A stretch of DNA of 64,000 bases, from assembly GCA_014529385.2 (NCBI GenBank), contig CM043959.1, forward strand, positions 49,483,122 to 49,547,121. Reading direction: 5' to 3'. The notes beneath the pieces were generated by a model. It was not told the origin of the DNA. It was given only the letters and a program-made list of their open reading frames with translations, and ran no database searches. Below, piece after piece: positions 1-11,699 of the stretch. The translations under genes and the position numbers were made by a program. Positions within the stretch are counted from its first letter, which is position 1. Each line of letters starts with the position of its first letter. The stretch is from Adiantum capillus-veneris (lineage: Eukaryota > Streptophyta > Polypodiopsida > Polypodiales > Pteridaceae).

Positions 1-1893
1 TGTGAGAGCATCATAGCTGGTCACTTTCAAGGAGAGGGTCAGACAGGTGCCCCAATGTGACAAGGGCCTTAGAGCCCTCCTCCAAATTGTTAAAGAGTGG
101 TTTTCTATTGAATAAAGTTAAGCTTCCGAGCACTGAGTGCAACCGATACCTGGCGCTCAAAAGAAGCGACTCCAGGTCGTGTTAAGGGTGATTCATTATT
201 GTGGGGGGTTAAGGCAGCCGCGAGAAAACAAACAACACTCTATGCAGGTTTAGTTGTGTTGAGGTTGAAGTTATGGGCAGCTTATCTCCTCCACTCAAAT
301 GATTTTAGTTGACACCACCAAGAGTGCAATGCACATAACTTGTAGAGTTCTAAGATCACAACTAGTTCACATTTTGTCAAGCTCAGAGTTGGTTCACACC
401 AAGTTCACATTTCGATCAATGGTTGAAATCCTCGCAACACTACGACACCAATTTTCAACCATAGATCTTGCCCAAGTTTATGATTTCCTTCAATGAACCA
501 AGACAATAAGGACAACCACTTATGTGCTTTTGTTTGCCCTCCCAAATCCATCAACAACACCCACTTTAGGGAGATATTAATTAGGGAGCACTTTTGTAAA
601 CTGTATGTGACTATTACTTGTATATTCTTTCAATGGTGTGTGCACTTTTGTTATTTTATAAATTGTACGTGAACTATCTGTAAATTAATTCTATGAATCA
701 TATCGTTAACAACCATGTTTTTATAAATATGCATCACAAGACGGGTCATGGGTTCAAGTGTGGCCAAGCGACATTGGTAGCGTTCATAGACATGTTTGTT
801 GTTTCGCATGGGATTTGTACGATCTGCCAAAAATAAATAAAAAATTTGCAAAGTGTAGCTTGTGGGTTTAAGGTTCAGAGGCCTCACTAGTAGAGTTTAG
901 AAGATGAATGGACAACATTACTTGGTGATTGTGGATTAATCCCTCTTGGGAGGGGGATGGTGGGGGGGTATTTATTGACGGGGTTAAGAGAACTCATGAA
1001 TATAACCAACATCCTTCAGTAGAGGTACCTTTCCACCTGGCAAAAGAGATGTTTTAGCAAAGCCTCCAACCTGCAATTCACATTGCATCCTCATTAGGGG
1101 AAGTTTGAGGTCTTTTTTTTCCTTTTGGCATATAGAGAGAGAGAGTGTGTTTATCTGAGGTAAGTTCCAATTACGTGATAGTTTTATCTCAAGAAATCCT
1201 CTTTCAATGGAGAAAAAAGATTTTGAGTCTTCCCACGACCGTCTTTTCCCTCCTATTCTCACTTCCCTCCTCTTCCCAGCACCTCATCTTCCTACTATCT
1301 TCTCTTTCTCTTTTTATTGTGTGTTATCTTCTTCAAGCAATGGAATCCATGCCGATCAATTTAGTGTGTATTTCTTTGCAAATATCGATGAGAAAGTGTT
1401 TAAAACGGTGATGTCGATTAAGTGCTTAGATATAGAAGATGTTCTAAATTTTTTGAATGAATGTTGGGGCGAGAAAATAAGTGAATGGAGTGATTTGCAA
1501 AATGAAAATTGGATACATTACCTATATCCATACCTAAAACTTCATCTTGTCATTCTTCTGCACTTTTTGGTGGCATCATATGGGTAGTTAATTGGTCCCT
1601 TTGGATCAAGACATGGATGATTATGATGAGAACCCCATAGATGGCATTGATGTATGGATGAAAAGTGAACACTTAGCCACTTTGAACATAAGATCCATGT
1701 GCACATTGCAGCAAGTAAGGCACTTCCTCTTAGCCAAATTGCAATTTTCCTCTTCCACACACACAATTTTTTTTGTGTGGATACATCATGTGGATTACGC
1801 TCTAACACCATCAATAAGAAGACTTCACTTCAAGACTTAATGGGTGGATCTTTGAGGTCTCTTGGGACTATTATTACAACATTAGAAACTTCT

Positions 1894-1898
<5 letters not shown>
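1..1898. other. Gene-poor stretch, nothing recognised
   Basis: I recognise no gene here. Overlapping open frames at 1207-1587 and 1592-1840 on the plus strand encode low-complexity or unfamiliar sequence with no domain I can name, and neither has a convincing upstream context. The pair could be a decayed gene or TE fragment, but nothing in the sequence decides this. Confidence 0.5.
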
Positions 1899-1932
<34 letters not shown>

Positions 1933-1933
1933 C

Positions 1934-2002
<69 letters not shown>

Positions 2003-2004
2003 GT
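1899..2004. repeat. Compound microsatellite (CT)n(GT)n(GA)n
   Basis: A (CT) tract of about 30 bp is followed by a (GT) tract of about 46 bp and a (GA) tract of about 23 bp. The GT to GA switch at 1980/1981 is abrupt. Open frames read through this tract are artefacts of the repeat. Confidence 0.95.
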
Positions 2005-3110
2005 AATGGAAATGGCCTATTAACTTTGAGAGTAGCAAAAATTAGAGAAAGTACTTTTGTGAAATTACTTTGTGAGCATAGAGGGTGAACTTAATTGATG
2101 GTAGCAACATCAACTTAACATTTAGTTAACTTGGCATGAACAATACTTTTACAAGAGAGAGAGAGAGTTTAGAGAACATGACAACAGTTGAGGACCGGAT
2201 TTATGTGGAGCCGGTCCCCCCTCCAATAGACATTTGTATTATAGTTTCTCCCATCAAGAGAGGTACAATACAATCTTTGTGTTCCTTGAGACCTATGTGA
2301 TGCAAGGAAGATGGAAAGCTTCATGCATCAAGAATATAACATAAACTTTGTGTAAAGCATTAACTATCCCAAGCCTCAGTCTGAAGGCCTCAAACACCTT
2401 CGAAGGTGGAGAGAGCTAACAGGGAATGAGGGTAGGGAAGAGGAAGAAGAAACATTTCATAGGAGAAAGAATTACTTCCTCACTTATTATCACTCTTCTT
2501 GATAGCATACATAATAGCATAGTAATGAAGATGGAGAAGATGGCAAGCTTAAGCATTGAAGCATGGCTCTTGGTTGGATTTGCATTCCATAGCCAAGAGT
2601 GTTGGTATAGGCTCTCAACTTCTCTACTTGCTTGGAGAAGGAGATGGAGCTCTTGCACTTTGCACTTCAGCAATGAGAGTGTGTGTGGGAGAGTATACCC
2701 CTCAAGAAACCCCCTAGCTTGCTTTGGTTGACCCCCCCCCTTGTAGCTCATGCTTCAAGCTCATTGGACCCCTCCAGGCCTAGCCAATCACAAGCAAGAG
2801 GCATATCAAGCAAGCATGCTAGTCTTGGGACAAGTGTCCCCAAGCTTTCCCCTTTGAGAGAGAGGACTTGATAAATGAAAAAACAATTAATTAAATTAAC
2901 TAATTTGTCATTGGACCCCTTGGGAGGCCAACCAATAGGCTTTAGGCACACCATGAGGGCAACAATAGGAGGAGTTTGACAAGTGCCCCTTTTGCTTTCT
3001 TTGTAACAAGCTTGCCTTGTGTGCGGGTGTGTGTGCTCTCTCTCATCCCCCTAGCTTTAGGGCTCGCCCCCTTTCTTGTAGGGATGGGAGTTGACTTTTT
3101 GGACACCTTA
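2005..3110. other. Unassigned sequence with overlapping antisense frames
   Basis: Open frames overlap on both strands at about 2416-2751, but neither product resembles a family I know. The stretch is AT/GA-rich in places. It may be old transposon sequence. No tRNA, rRNA or LTR ends were identified. Confidence 0.4.
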
Positions 3111-3310
3111 TCCCAAGCACCTTAGTCAGCAAGCATGACAAAGCACCTCAAGCTTGGGTAGTGTTCCCACAAGCACCTCAGGCTCCCTAGTCAGCAAGGA
3201 CGACAAGAACCTCAAGCATCTTAGTCATCAAGCATGACAAGCACCTCAAGCACCTTAGTCATCAAGCACGACAAGCACCTCAAGCTTGGGCCGAGTTCCC
3301 ATCTCAAGCT
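3110..3310. repeat. Degenerate minisatellite (CAAGCACCTCAAG family)
   Basis: Imperfect units of roughly 30-50 bp repeat the phrases CAAGCACCTCAAG, CTTAGTCA(G/T)CAAGCA and GACAAG about five times. Copies are diverged and vary in length. No coding role is apparent. Confidence 0.7.
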
Positions 3311-4466
3311 CAGCCCTAGCTTACCTAAGGTCAAAGAAATTTTTAACACTAACCTTTGGAGGTCTTTAATGAAGCTAACCCTAAGGTCTTTAAGCTCCAT
3401 TAGCTAGCCTTGCTCTTTGAAAGACCATCTCTCATTTGGACCCCTTTACCATTGGCCCCTTGTTGAGATAGATTTGAAAGCACATGTCTATATTCTAACC
3501 CTTGATCTCGTTTATTATTCCACATTAAATGATCAATTTAATATGAGAAAATCGTTTGGGTTGGTTAGATATTAGATTTTATGATAGAGAGAGTCCCCAA
3601 AATCGTAATTCTCATCACTTGGCCACTCAAGTCACAAAAAGTTCTTAACAATATAATTAGATAATGAGTTTAACTCAAGCCTAAACCAAACAATGGTTTT
3701 AGTTTTTTTTTGGGGTAAGAACATCTTCAATTTATTCTCTCTACAATGAGAAGTTTCCATCAAACTTTTTACTGTTAGAGAATCCCTATCTAACATTAAC
3801 ATTGGCATTTTGAAGTGCAAGACAGCATAGAGCCCACAAGGAGAAACTAGTAGCATTTTGAAAGTAATCTGGCAATATCTCGGTTGAAATTTTCTATACA
3901 AGTATCCATAAATCCACTAGATAACCTATAATAAAATTCTAGCAGAAACCCAATTAAATTATTGCAATATTTTGGCATTAAACTCTAAAAATCATAGCCA
4001 TAAATGATAATCTAACTAAAAAATATTAGAAAATGACCATAGCCTGATCTCTTACTTAAATTAAGTGTACACAAAATGTTTTCAAGCCTACTGGATACTG
4101 AGTAAAGCACCTATTATCCATCTACATGACCTATAGTGATGCAGCAAAAGAGAATCTCCAATGACCTAATCCACCCCGTGTGGGTAAAACATCTCCCCAG
4201 ACTTTGCTTCCAACAATAAACTCACCACAACCCTCACACTTTGGCAATTCATTATGGTTACCATATGGTAAGACGTGAGTTTAAGGGAGGGGGTTTGTAT
4301 AAGGGAGGTCCAAGGTGCATTTTACAAAGAATGGTATAGTATAAAGTTCTTTGTTTAAGAAATTATTATCTCATGCAACAATTTATTAGGACACTGAGCA
4401 AGTTTTTTGAAATGAATGACAAAATTTTCTTCGAACTGATAGCTTCTGTAGCATACTTTTAAGCTA
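3311..4466. other. AT-rich intergenic stretch, nothing recognised
   Basis: No conserved coding frame, RNA gene or TE terminus was seen up to the CACTA insertion site. The minus frame at 3632-3901 has no recognisable domain. Confidence 0.45.
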
Positions 4467-4469
4467 TTT

Positions 4470-4660
4470 CACTACAACAAAAAAGGGGGTTATCGACATA
4501 TATAGCGACGCTTAACGTCGCTATACGCGTCGATATATGCGTCCCTATGAAACTGTCGCAAAGAGCGTCGATATACGCGTGGAAAGGCTTTATTAGCGAT
4601 ACGGATAGCGACGCGTATATCGACGCTGGTATAGACGGGTATAGCGACGCGTATATCGAC
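4470..4660. repeat. Left terminal and subterminal repeats of the CACTA element
   Basis: After the CACTACAACA terminus, the next ~170 bp carry several copies of a motif around GCGACGCGTATATCGACG in both orientations. In this superfamily such clustered subterminal motifs are transposase-binding sites. Binding here is inferred from position and repetition. Confidence 0.8.
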
Positions 4661-4904
4661 GACCATAACAGTAAAAAAAAATTATTGGACAGAGGGCAGG
4701 TAGCCTGGCTTGTGCCCAATGAAAAGATGGACACAGGCACCACATCCAGACTTCCTGCCCTTTGCCCAAGAAAGCGAGCAGCACCAAAATCAACCGTGCT
4801 CCCGCAGAAATTTCGGCAGAAGTTTTTACATAAACTTTTCAAAAAAAAAATCATGTATACGCCTCCTACATGCTATCCATGTAGAATCTCACATGAGATT
4901 TAAG

Positions 4905-5195
4905 GCCAATGACCATAACGAACCATAACCATAACTTAAAAGCATAACCATAACGAACCATAACCATAACTTAAAACCATAATCGACCAATATAACCACT
5001 TTGATCATAACCAGAAACAAAATTAACAATAACCATAAGCATAACCAGAAAGTTAAACATAACCATAAACAAAACCTGAACCATAACTATGTCTATACAA
5101 GAATAGGAGAAATAACCATGTCTATACAATGACAACGACAATAACCATAACCATAAGGAAAACAATAACTGTTTGTACAATAATCATAACCATAT
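4905..5195. repeat. Degenerate (CATAAC)n-type block inside the CACTA element
   Basis: About 290 bp are dominated by variants of CCATAAC, AACCATAA and GACCATAAC, interrupted by short unique insertions. Any open frame across it (for example the minus frame near 4971-5180) is compositional and not a gene. Confidence 0.75.
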
Positions 5196-5587
5196 ATATA
5201 TGTCTATACAAAAGGAGACACAGAAGCGTGTCTGTGTCTCACAAAGTATATATATGAAATCCGGGCCACTGATGACTAGGCGTCACAACCTGCACATAGG
5301 ACAACTCACAAAATTAGTATTCACATATACTTACTTAATTAAATCAACTCACACATATTAACGTCTCACCTCAAGCGATCAGCGAGACTGTAAGGCTGCC
5401 CAGTCTACAGGCTCTCCTGAAGCATCAAGATCATTCAATACTTCATAGATACCTCTACGATATCCATCTGACTCCTCCTAACGTGTCGGGGCTCGATGCA
5501 TCGCAAGATTCTGCGTTTATACAAAAATGAGAGTAATAAGAATACATGATTCATCGCGTTTTAAAAAACGCCATAGTTAAGATTGGA

Positions 5588-6466
5588 TTAGAAACTCACA
5601 AACTCATAGCGAAAGGTGTCGAAGCCTCCGCTGCCAAGATGAGATGTCCCCCTGGTCATCTGTCGTATCTGCGCAGCCTCACGCTGCTGTCTGAACCGCG
5701 TGGCCGCTGTCCGCTCATCCTCCCTGATCTGAAGCCACGTCTCGTGTGGGATGCCCGAAGGCTTTGGCGAACCGGTCTTGAAAGCCTTTCGAGCTGCATC
5801 TCATCGATGTTTCACTGTGTCCCGTGCAACACCCTTGATCCAGCTCCTCGGAACAACGTCAGAACCCGGAGCAGGCTGGTACTCTCTCAGGATGGTCTCC
5901 ACTATGTAAGTGACTTTGTCCTTTTCCTGCTGATCCCAAGACATCAGAATGCTGGTCGAAAACTGTAGCTCCGCGAGCTGGAGAATCCGCTGTCTCATCT
6001 CAATCCCGACTCTATCCATGTCAACAGAACCATCTGGCCGTACAGTATAGAGCTTGGAGGCACTAGGATCGTGTGCCCCTCAAGGTGTCCGAGGTGTGCC
6101 AAGAGGTGTGTCGAGAGATGTGCCTGGGTAGGACGGGGGTTGTGAGCGAGGAGGGGTCGAAGCATCTGTGGACCCTCCTCCACAACAACCACCACCTCCA
6201 CCTGATGATCGTCGAGATCGGCAAGTGCGCCTGTGCTGCGGAGATGAGGACGTACCCGCCTCTGTCCCACCCCTAGGTGTCGAAGCGGCCGTGATGGGAG
6301 AAGTAGGCGTCGTACCCATAGGCGTCCCCCCCCTAGGCGTCGGACCCTCAGGTGTGAAGCTCGGAGGCGTAGTACCCGTGCCTCTGGCTACCCAGTACTG
6401 AGAAGCCTCTGCCATCTGAGCAGGCGTCATCCGTGTAACGAAGCCCATGAATGCATCTGCACTCAT
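5588..6466 (-). pseudogene. Second CACTA ORF (TNPA / Ptta-En-Spm-like), two stops
   Basis: On the minus strand one reading frame runs from an ATG at 6466 to a TAA at 5588-5590 (292 codons), broken only by two TGA codons, one after the Pro/Thr-rich N-terminal region and one after a VARDTVKHR segment. Both could derive from CGA by one C-to-T change. The N-terminal ~130 residues are rich in Pro, Thr and Gly. The C-terminal half is charged and helical, with Trp-containing motifs (MSWDQQEK, PRSWIKGV, PHETWLQIRE) and an Arg/Gln-rich tail. Position downstream of the TNP2 gene inside a bounded CACTA element, plus this layout, suggests the accessory DNA-binding (TNPA/Transposase_24-like) protein. That family assignment is inference from architecture and context. 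Confidence 0.6.
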
Positions 6467-6603
6467 AGAAGCGGGATCTGGAAACTAGTCTGCCATACTA
6501 AAGTCCTACACAAAGAAAGTAAAAAAAAGCGTCAGAACACAGTTTTTTAAATTAACTTTAAGCTTAATTTTAAATCAACGTCTTCACACAAACACTTACA
6601 AGC

Positions 6604-8584
6604 CTAGGCCTCGACGAGTGAGGCATCATCGATAAGATCTTGCACCGTTTTATCGTCTATCTCTAATTGCAAGCATAACTCTGCTCCAGCTCGTTCTGGC
6701 AGATTGTCTTCATCCATTGCATCTTCATCTACAAGTGTCAATTTTGGCTCGTCTGCATCATCCCTCGTATATCTGTCAGCTTCCTCTATCATACCTTCGT
6801 CCATCTCATCTAATGTCACAGTAGTATGGACGTCGTCTGACTAACTTTCCTCCAGGAGATCTTGCCCTTCAAATACTTGTTTATTTCTTGGAGCAACCTG
6901 AACCACAAACCACCACTGTCGCTCTCGAGGGTCCGGTACAAAGACCACTTGCTCGCAATGTTCGGGGAGAGCAAATGTCTTGCTCGCATCTGTCCAAACC
7001 TTTGTAGAATCTATTTGTACAAGTTTGTTTCCATCTCTGCGTACCGTTGCATTGCGACGAGAAGTAATCACCTTGAACCACTTCACATCCAACAAAAACA
7101 TCTCAAACCGCCTGAAGCTTACTTTCAAGATATCTGACACCATACCACAGTAATCTAGGTTTCTAGTGCTCTCATTCGTGTCTCTGGCACTAGCCCTGCT
7201 CTTTTGCATGAAACTAACCATTACCTCACTGTCAAACGTGTTTCTTCTGCTGTCAATTTGTTGTGTTCTGAAATGCTTTCCATGCGACCACAGTGCCATG
7301 TATGTATGATACTTCCAGTCACATCCAATAGCCAACTCTTCCTCTTCTAGAGATATGGGTTCTCCGATCTGTCAGCTGCTCTCACTGTCTTGTCCAACCA
7401 TGCCATTGTAGGGAATTCAGGTAGAGGAGCGAGATAGTCTGGCAAGGGTAAACCTCTAGTCGTTCGGCTTCGCCTGAAATCCTTTCGCTCCCTATTGCGT
7501 CTCTCTTTCTCTTCTTCGTACCTTTCAATCCATTTTTGCATCGACGCTGAATTTAGTAGACAAAAATTCATGATCTTTTCTCGCATGGCGTCATTCATTT
7601 TCTTCGGCACCCCTTGCCCTTGCGGCTCCTCTCCCACGAGTCTTGCATCCTCCTCATCGCTCCACAGTCAAGGCATTTCTGGGTCAAAAATGGATAGAAA
7701 TTCGGTCGTCAATACAAGAGACTCTTGCACCAGTCATCCTTCTGTCATGCTCCCCTCCGGACGCGCTTTTTGGCGAACAAAACCCTTAAGTGTTTTCATG
7801 AACCGCTCTAGAAAGAACATCCAACGGCTGTGGACGGTACCTGCCACTGCAACCTCATCTACTACATGGCCGAGCAAGTGCATTTGGATAGTTAGACAGC
7901 TTGTGGGTAGATACTTCTCAATCATGAAAACTGCCTCAATGGAGTTAGCCCTTGCGACTGCAATAGATTCCTCTTGTATCTCCTTGGAAGAGATCCACCG
8001 CACTACCTCTGAAATCTTGTATATGCAGGTCCACACTTCCTCCGTTAAACACCCCTTGATCGCAATTGAAAGAATGAATTACAAGAACTTATGCCAGTCG
8101 TGCGATTTCATCTTGACAGTTGATCGTCACGGGTGAATGCTGTCTTGAGACATAGCATATATCCTGTTGGCGTCCTGAACTCTAAAATCGCCCTTTTAAC
8201 TTGTCGCTCTTCGTTTTTTAGCAATACCCATGGCGCTCTTGGAAGTTTTATTTGGCCAGCTGCATTGGTGAAAGGCCACAGCTCTGGCATCTTTCCAACT
8301 GACTGCACATCATCTCGTGAAGCTCGATTGTCTTTCATTCCCATGATTGTCTTCCAGAGGAGCTCTCCCACATTCTTGAATATATGCATTGGATCCAGCA
8401 AATGGTTAATTAGTAGATCACCCCAGTACGGCAACGTATGGAGAATGGACAAACCTTTCATTCCTGGAACAGGTTGCCCCTCATGTTGCTCCCATCGGCG
8501 ACGCCACTCTTGTACATGCATAGGACGACATGCATGAACGCTTGCGCAGGATTTGATACTTGCAGAGCGTGCACGAGCATGCAA
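6604..8584 (-). pseudogene. TNP2-like CACTA transposase, N-terminally truncated
   Basis: Minus-strand segments read, in order, as the C-terminal half of a plant TNP2 transposase. 8584-8108 is the end of the Transposase_21 domain, with LPYWGDL and the hallmark HLLDPMHIFKNV. 8036-7734 matches the DUF4218 region (HVVDEVA, FVRQKARPEGS). 7637-7347 is a charged linker, 7335-6841 matches DUF4216 (VVFVPDPRERQWW) and 6819-6604 is an acidic tail. A +1/-1 shift near 8110 and an in-frame stop at 8079-8081 separate the first two parts; the other gaps could be introns. The N-terminal zinc/associated domain and the first part of the catalytic domain are not found upstream, where the satellite array begins. 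The enzyme would cut and rejoin DNA at CACTA ends; this copy looks dead. Confidence 0.85.
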
Positions 8585-8696
8585 TCTTTTCCTCCATGTT
8601 AGTTGATGACATTGCCATCTACAATGATTATGAATGTTGTTTTAATATATATACTCCTCACAATGTAAACTACCTCGCATTCTCTAGTCTTGCCCA

Positions 8697-8732
8697 ATCT
8701 CCGTACACCTCGGTCCAGAGGTGTACGGAGAT
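8697..8732. repeat. Perfect 15-bp inverted repeat
   Basis: ATCTCCGTACACCTC is followed by a 6-bp spacer (GGTCCA) and its exact reverse complement. It lies between the truncated transposase start and the satellite array. It could form a hairpin or be a dimeric protein-binding site; no function is shown. Confidence 0.85.
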
Positions 8733-8875
8733 CAGGACCACCAAGTCAAAATCTCGTCTTTATTGGTCAAATCCTATATGGGTAGACACATACGTGCACT
8801 CCCAGGTGTACATGGCAATGCATGTAGCAGGCAAAACCCCTTTGCCTCTTTTAGTTCCATAGTTTCTTCAACATC

Positions 8876-10888
8876 CTACAACTACCTACGGCTTGTGTAG
8901 TTGACGTTAATTCAAACCCATTGACCTACGGCTTGCCATACATGCTCTTGACATTGCTTTAAGACTACTTAATGAACTACGAATGGTTTCGGTATGGATA
9001 GAAGCCATTTTCGAAGTCCGTTTGCGTTTTTCCGTAGAAAAACGCAACCGGATTTGACCTACGACTTGTGTAATTAGCGTTTCTTCTATCCGTTTGACCT
9101 ATGGCTTGCCATACGCGCTCTTGAAATTGACTAAAGACTACCTAATCATCTACAGATGGTTTCAGTACGCATAGAAGCCATTTCCGAAGTCCGTTTGCGT
9201 TTTTCCGTAGAAAAATGCAACCGGATTTGACCTACGGCTTGTGTATTTAGCGCTTCTTCTATCCGTTTGACCTACGGATTGCCATACGCGCTCTTGACAT
9301 TGCCTAAAGACAACCTAATCATCTACGGATGGTTTCAGAAGGCATAGAAGCTATTTCCGAAGTCCGTTTGCGTTTTTTCGTAGAGAAACGCAACCGGATT
9401 TGACCTACGGCTTGTGTATTTGGCGTTTCTTCTATCCGTTTGACCTACGGCTTGCCATACCCGCTCTTGACATTGCCTAAAGACTACCCAATCGTCTACT
9501 GATGGTTTCAGTAGCATAGAAGCCATTTCCGAAGTCCGTTTGCGTTTTTTCGTAGAAAAACGCAACCGGATTTGACCTACGGCTTGTGTAGTTGACGTTA
9601 ATTCAAACCCATTGACCTACGGCTTGCCATACACGCTCTTGACATTGTTTTAAGACTACTTAATGAACTACAGATGGTTTCGGTATGGATAGAAGCCATT
9701 TCCGAAGTCCGTTTGCGTTTTTCCGTAGAAAAACGCAACCGGATTTGACCTACGGCTTGTGTATTTGGCGTTTCTTCTATCCGTTTGACCTACGGCTTGC
9801 CATACGCGCTCTTGACATTGACTAAATACTACCTAATCATCTACGGATGGTTTCAGTAGGCATAGAAGCCATTTCCGAAGTCCGTTTGCGTTTTTCGTAG
9901 AAAAACGCAACCGGATTTGACCTACGGCTTGTGTATTTGGCATTTCTTCTATCCGTTTGACCTACGGGTTGCCATACGTGCTCTTGACATTGCCTAAAGA
10001 CTATCTAATCGTCTACGGATGGTTTCAGTAGGCGTAGAAGCCATTTCCGACGTCCGTTTGCGTTTTTTCGTAAAAAAACGCAACCGAATTCGACTTACGG
10101 CTTGTGTATTTGGCGTTTCTTCTATCCGTTTGACCTACGGTTTGCCATACGCGCTCTTGAAATTGCCTAAAGACTACCTAATCGTCTACGGATGGTTTCA
10201 GAAGGCATAGAAGCCATTTCCGAAGTCCGTTTGCGTTTTTCCGTAGAAACCCAACCGGATTTGACCTACGGCTTGTGTATTTGGCGTTTCTTCTATCCGT
10301 TTGACCTACGGCTTGTCATACGTGCTCTTGACATTGCCTAAAGACTACCTAATCATCTGCGGATGGTTTCAGTAGGCATAGAAGCCATTTCCGAAGTCCG
10401 TTTGCGTTTTTCTGTAGAAAAACGCAACCGGATTTGACCTACGGCTTGTGTATTTGGCGTTTCTTCTATCCGTTTGACCTACGGGTTTCCATACGCGCTC
10501 TTGACATTGCCTAAAGACTACTTAATCGTCTGCGGATGGTTTTAGAAGGCATAGAAGCCATTTTCGAAGTCCGTTTGTGTTTTTTCGTAGAGAAACGCAA
10601 CCGGATTTGACCTACGACTTGTGTATTTGGCGTTTCTTCTATCCGTTTGACCTACGGCTTGCCATACGCGCTCTTGACATTGCCTAAAGACTACCTACTC
10701 ATCTACGGATGGTTTCAGTAGGCATAGAAGCCATTTCCGAACTCCGTTTGCGTTATTTCGTAAAAAAACGCAACCGGATTTGATCTACGGCTTGTGTATT
10801 TGACGTTAATTCAAACCCATTGACCTACGGCTTGCCATACGCGCTATTGACATTGATTTAAGACTACCTAATGAACTACGAATGGTTT
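8876..10888. repeat. Tandem satellite array, 173-bp unit, about 11.6 copies
   Basis: The anchor GAAGCCATTTCCGAAGTCCG (with single changes) starts at 9001, 9174, 9347, 9519, 9692, 9865, 10037, 10210, 10381, 10554 and 10727, giving unit lengths of 171-173 bp. Each unit contains an inverted repeat (TCCGTTTGCGTTTTT, 6-bp spacer, AAAAACGCAACCGGA) and two copies of GACCTACGGCTTG. Two unit types alternate: most carry GCGTTTCTTCTATCCG, while the units near 8890, 9590 and 10795 carry GACGTTAATTCAAACCCATT instead and also share downstream variants. The array lies wholly inside the CACTA element, where the N-terminal part of the transposase would be expected. Confidence 0.95.
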
Positions 10889-11080
10889 CAGCTAGTTGTT
10901 TTCGCTGCTTAGTCCACACCCAACAGTTTAGGATTCCATAATATGTTATTTTGTTATTCTAACCTAATATCAGTCTACCACATGGTAACTTTCTGGTCTC
11001 ATAAGTCACTTTGGCCTTTTGAAGAGTTAACATAACATTTCATTTTATTTCTTTCTTTAATTTTAATTTTTTACGCAAAC

Positions 11081-11321
11081 CATAACTCTCTCTCTCTCTC
11101 TAGTTTTAATTTCCTACGCACATTTTTCTCTCTTTAATTTTCTACACGCACACACACTTCTCTCTTTCTCTCTCTCTATCTCTCTCTTTAATTTCCTACA
11201 CGCACACACACTTCTCTCTTTCTCTCTCTTACACACACACACACACACTTCTCTCTCTCTCTTTCCTACACACACACACACCGCTCTCTATCTCTCTCTT
11301 TAATTTCCTACACGCACACAC

Positions 11322-11365
<44 letters not shown>

Positions 11366-11380
11366 TACACACACACACAC

Positions 11381-11423
<43 letters not shown>

Positions 11424-11551
11424 CTACACACACACACCACTCTCTCTCTCTCTCTCTTTCCTACATACACACACACACACACCGCTCTCTCTCTCTCTCT
11501 CTCTCTCTCTTTCCTACACACACACACACACACACACACGATGGTGGGGGG

Positions 11552-11582
<31 letters not shown>
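11081..11582. repeat. Long CT/CA compound microsatellite block
   Basis: Alternating (CT)n and (CA)n runs are separated by short recurring spacers such as TTTCCTACA and TTTAATTTCCTACACG, then end in a G-run and (GA)n. The recurrence of the spacer means larger units (SSR plus spacer) were themselves amplified. Frames through it are artefacts. Confidence 0.95.
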
Positions 11583-11586
<4 letters not shown>

Positions 11587-11699
11587 TAGGGGGGGTAAGA
11601 GTGCCATAATACCTCGCAGCAGGTTTTGGCCAAGATCTGAGAACGCGCACGTTGAGGGCGAAAATAGCTCCTTCGCACAGGTTCGGCTTTTTTTTAACC

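Noticed and set aside
5546-5968. A 140-codon plus-strand frame
   Set aside because: It is antisense to the second CACTA ORF, which has a coherent minus-strand frame across 879 bp.
7495-8537. Plus-strand frames of 213 and 134 codons
   Set aside because: They are shadows of the TNP2 transposase on the minus strand, which shows clear family motifs.
8876-10888. CRISPR-like array
   Set aside because: The repeats are contiguous 173-bp satellite units with no unique spacers, in a plant transposon.
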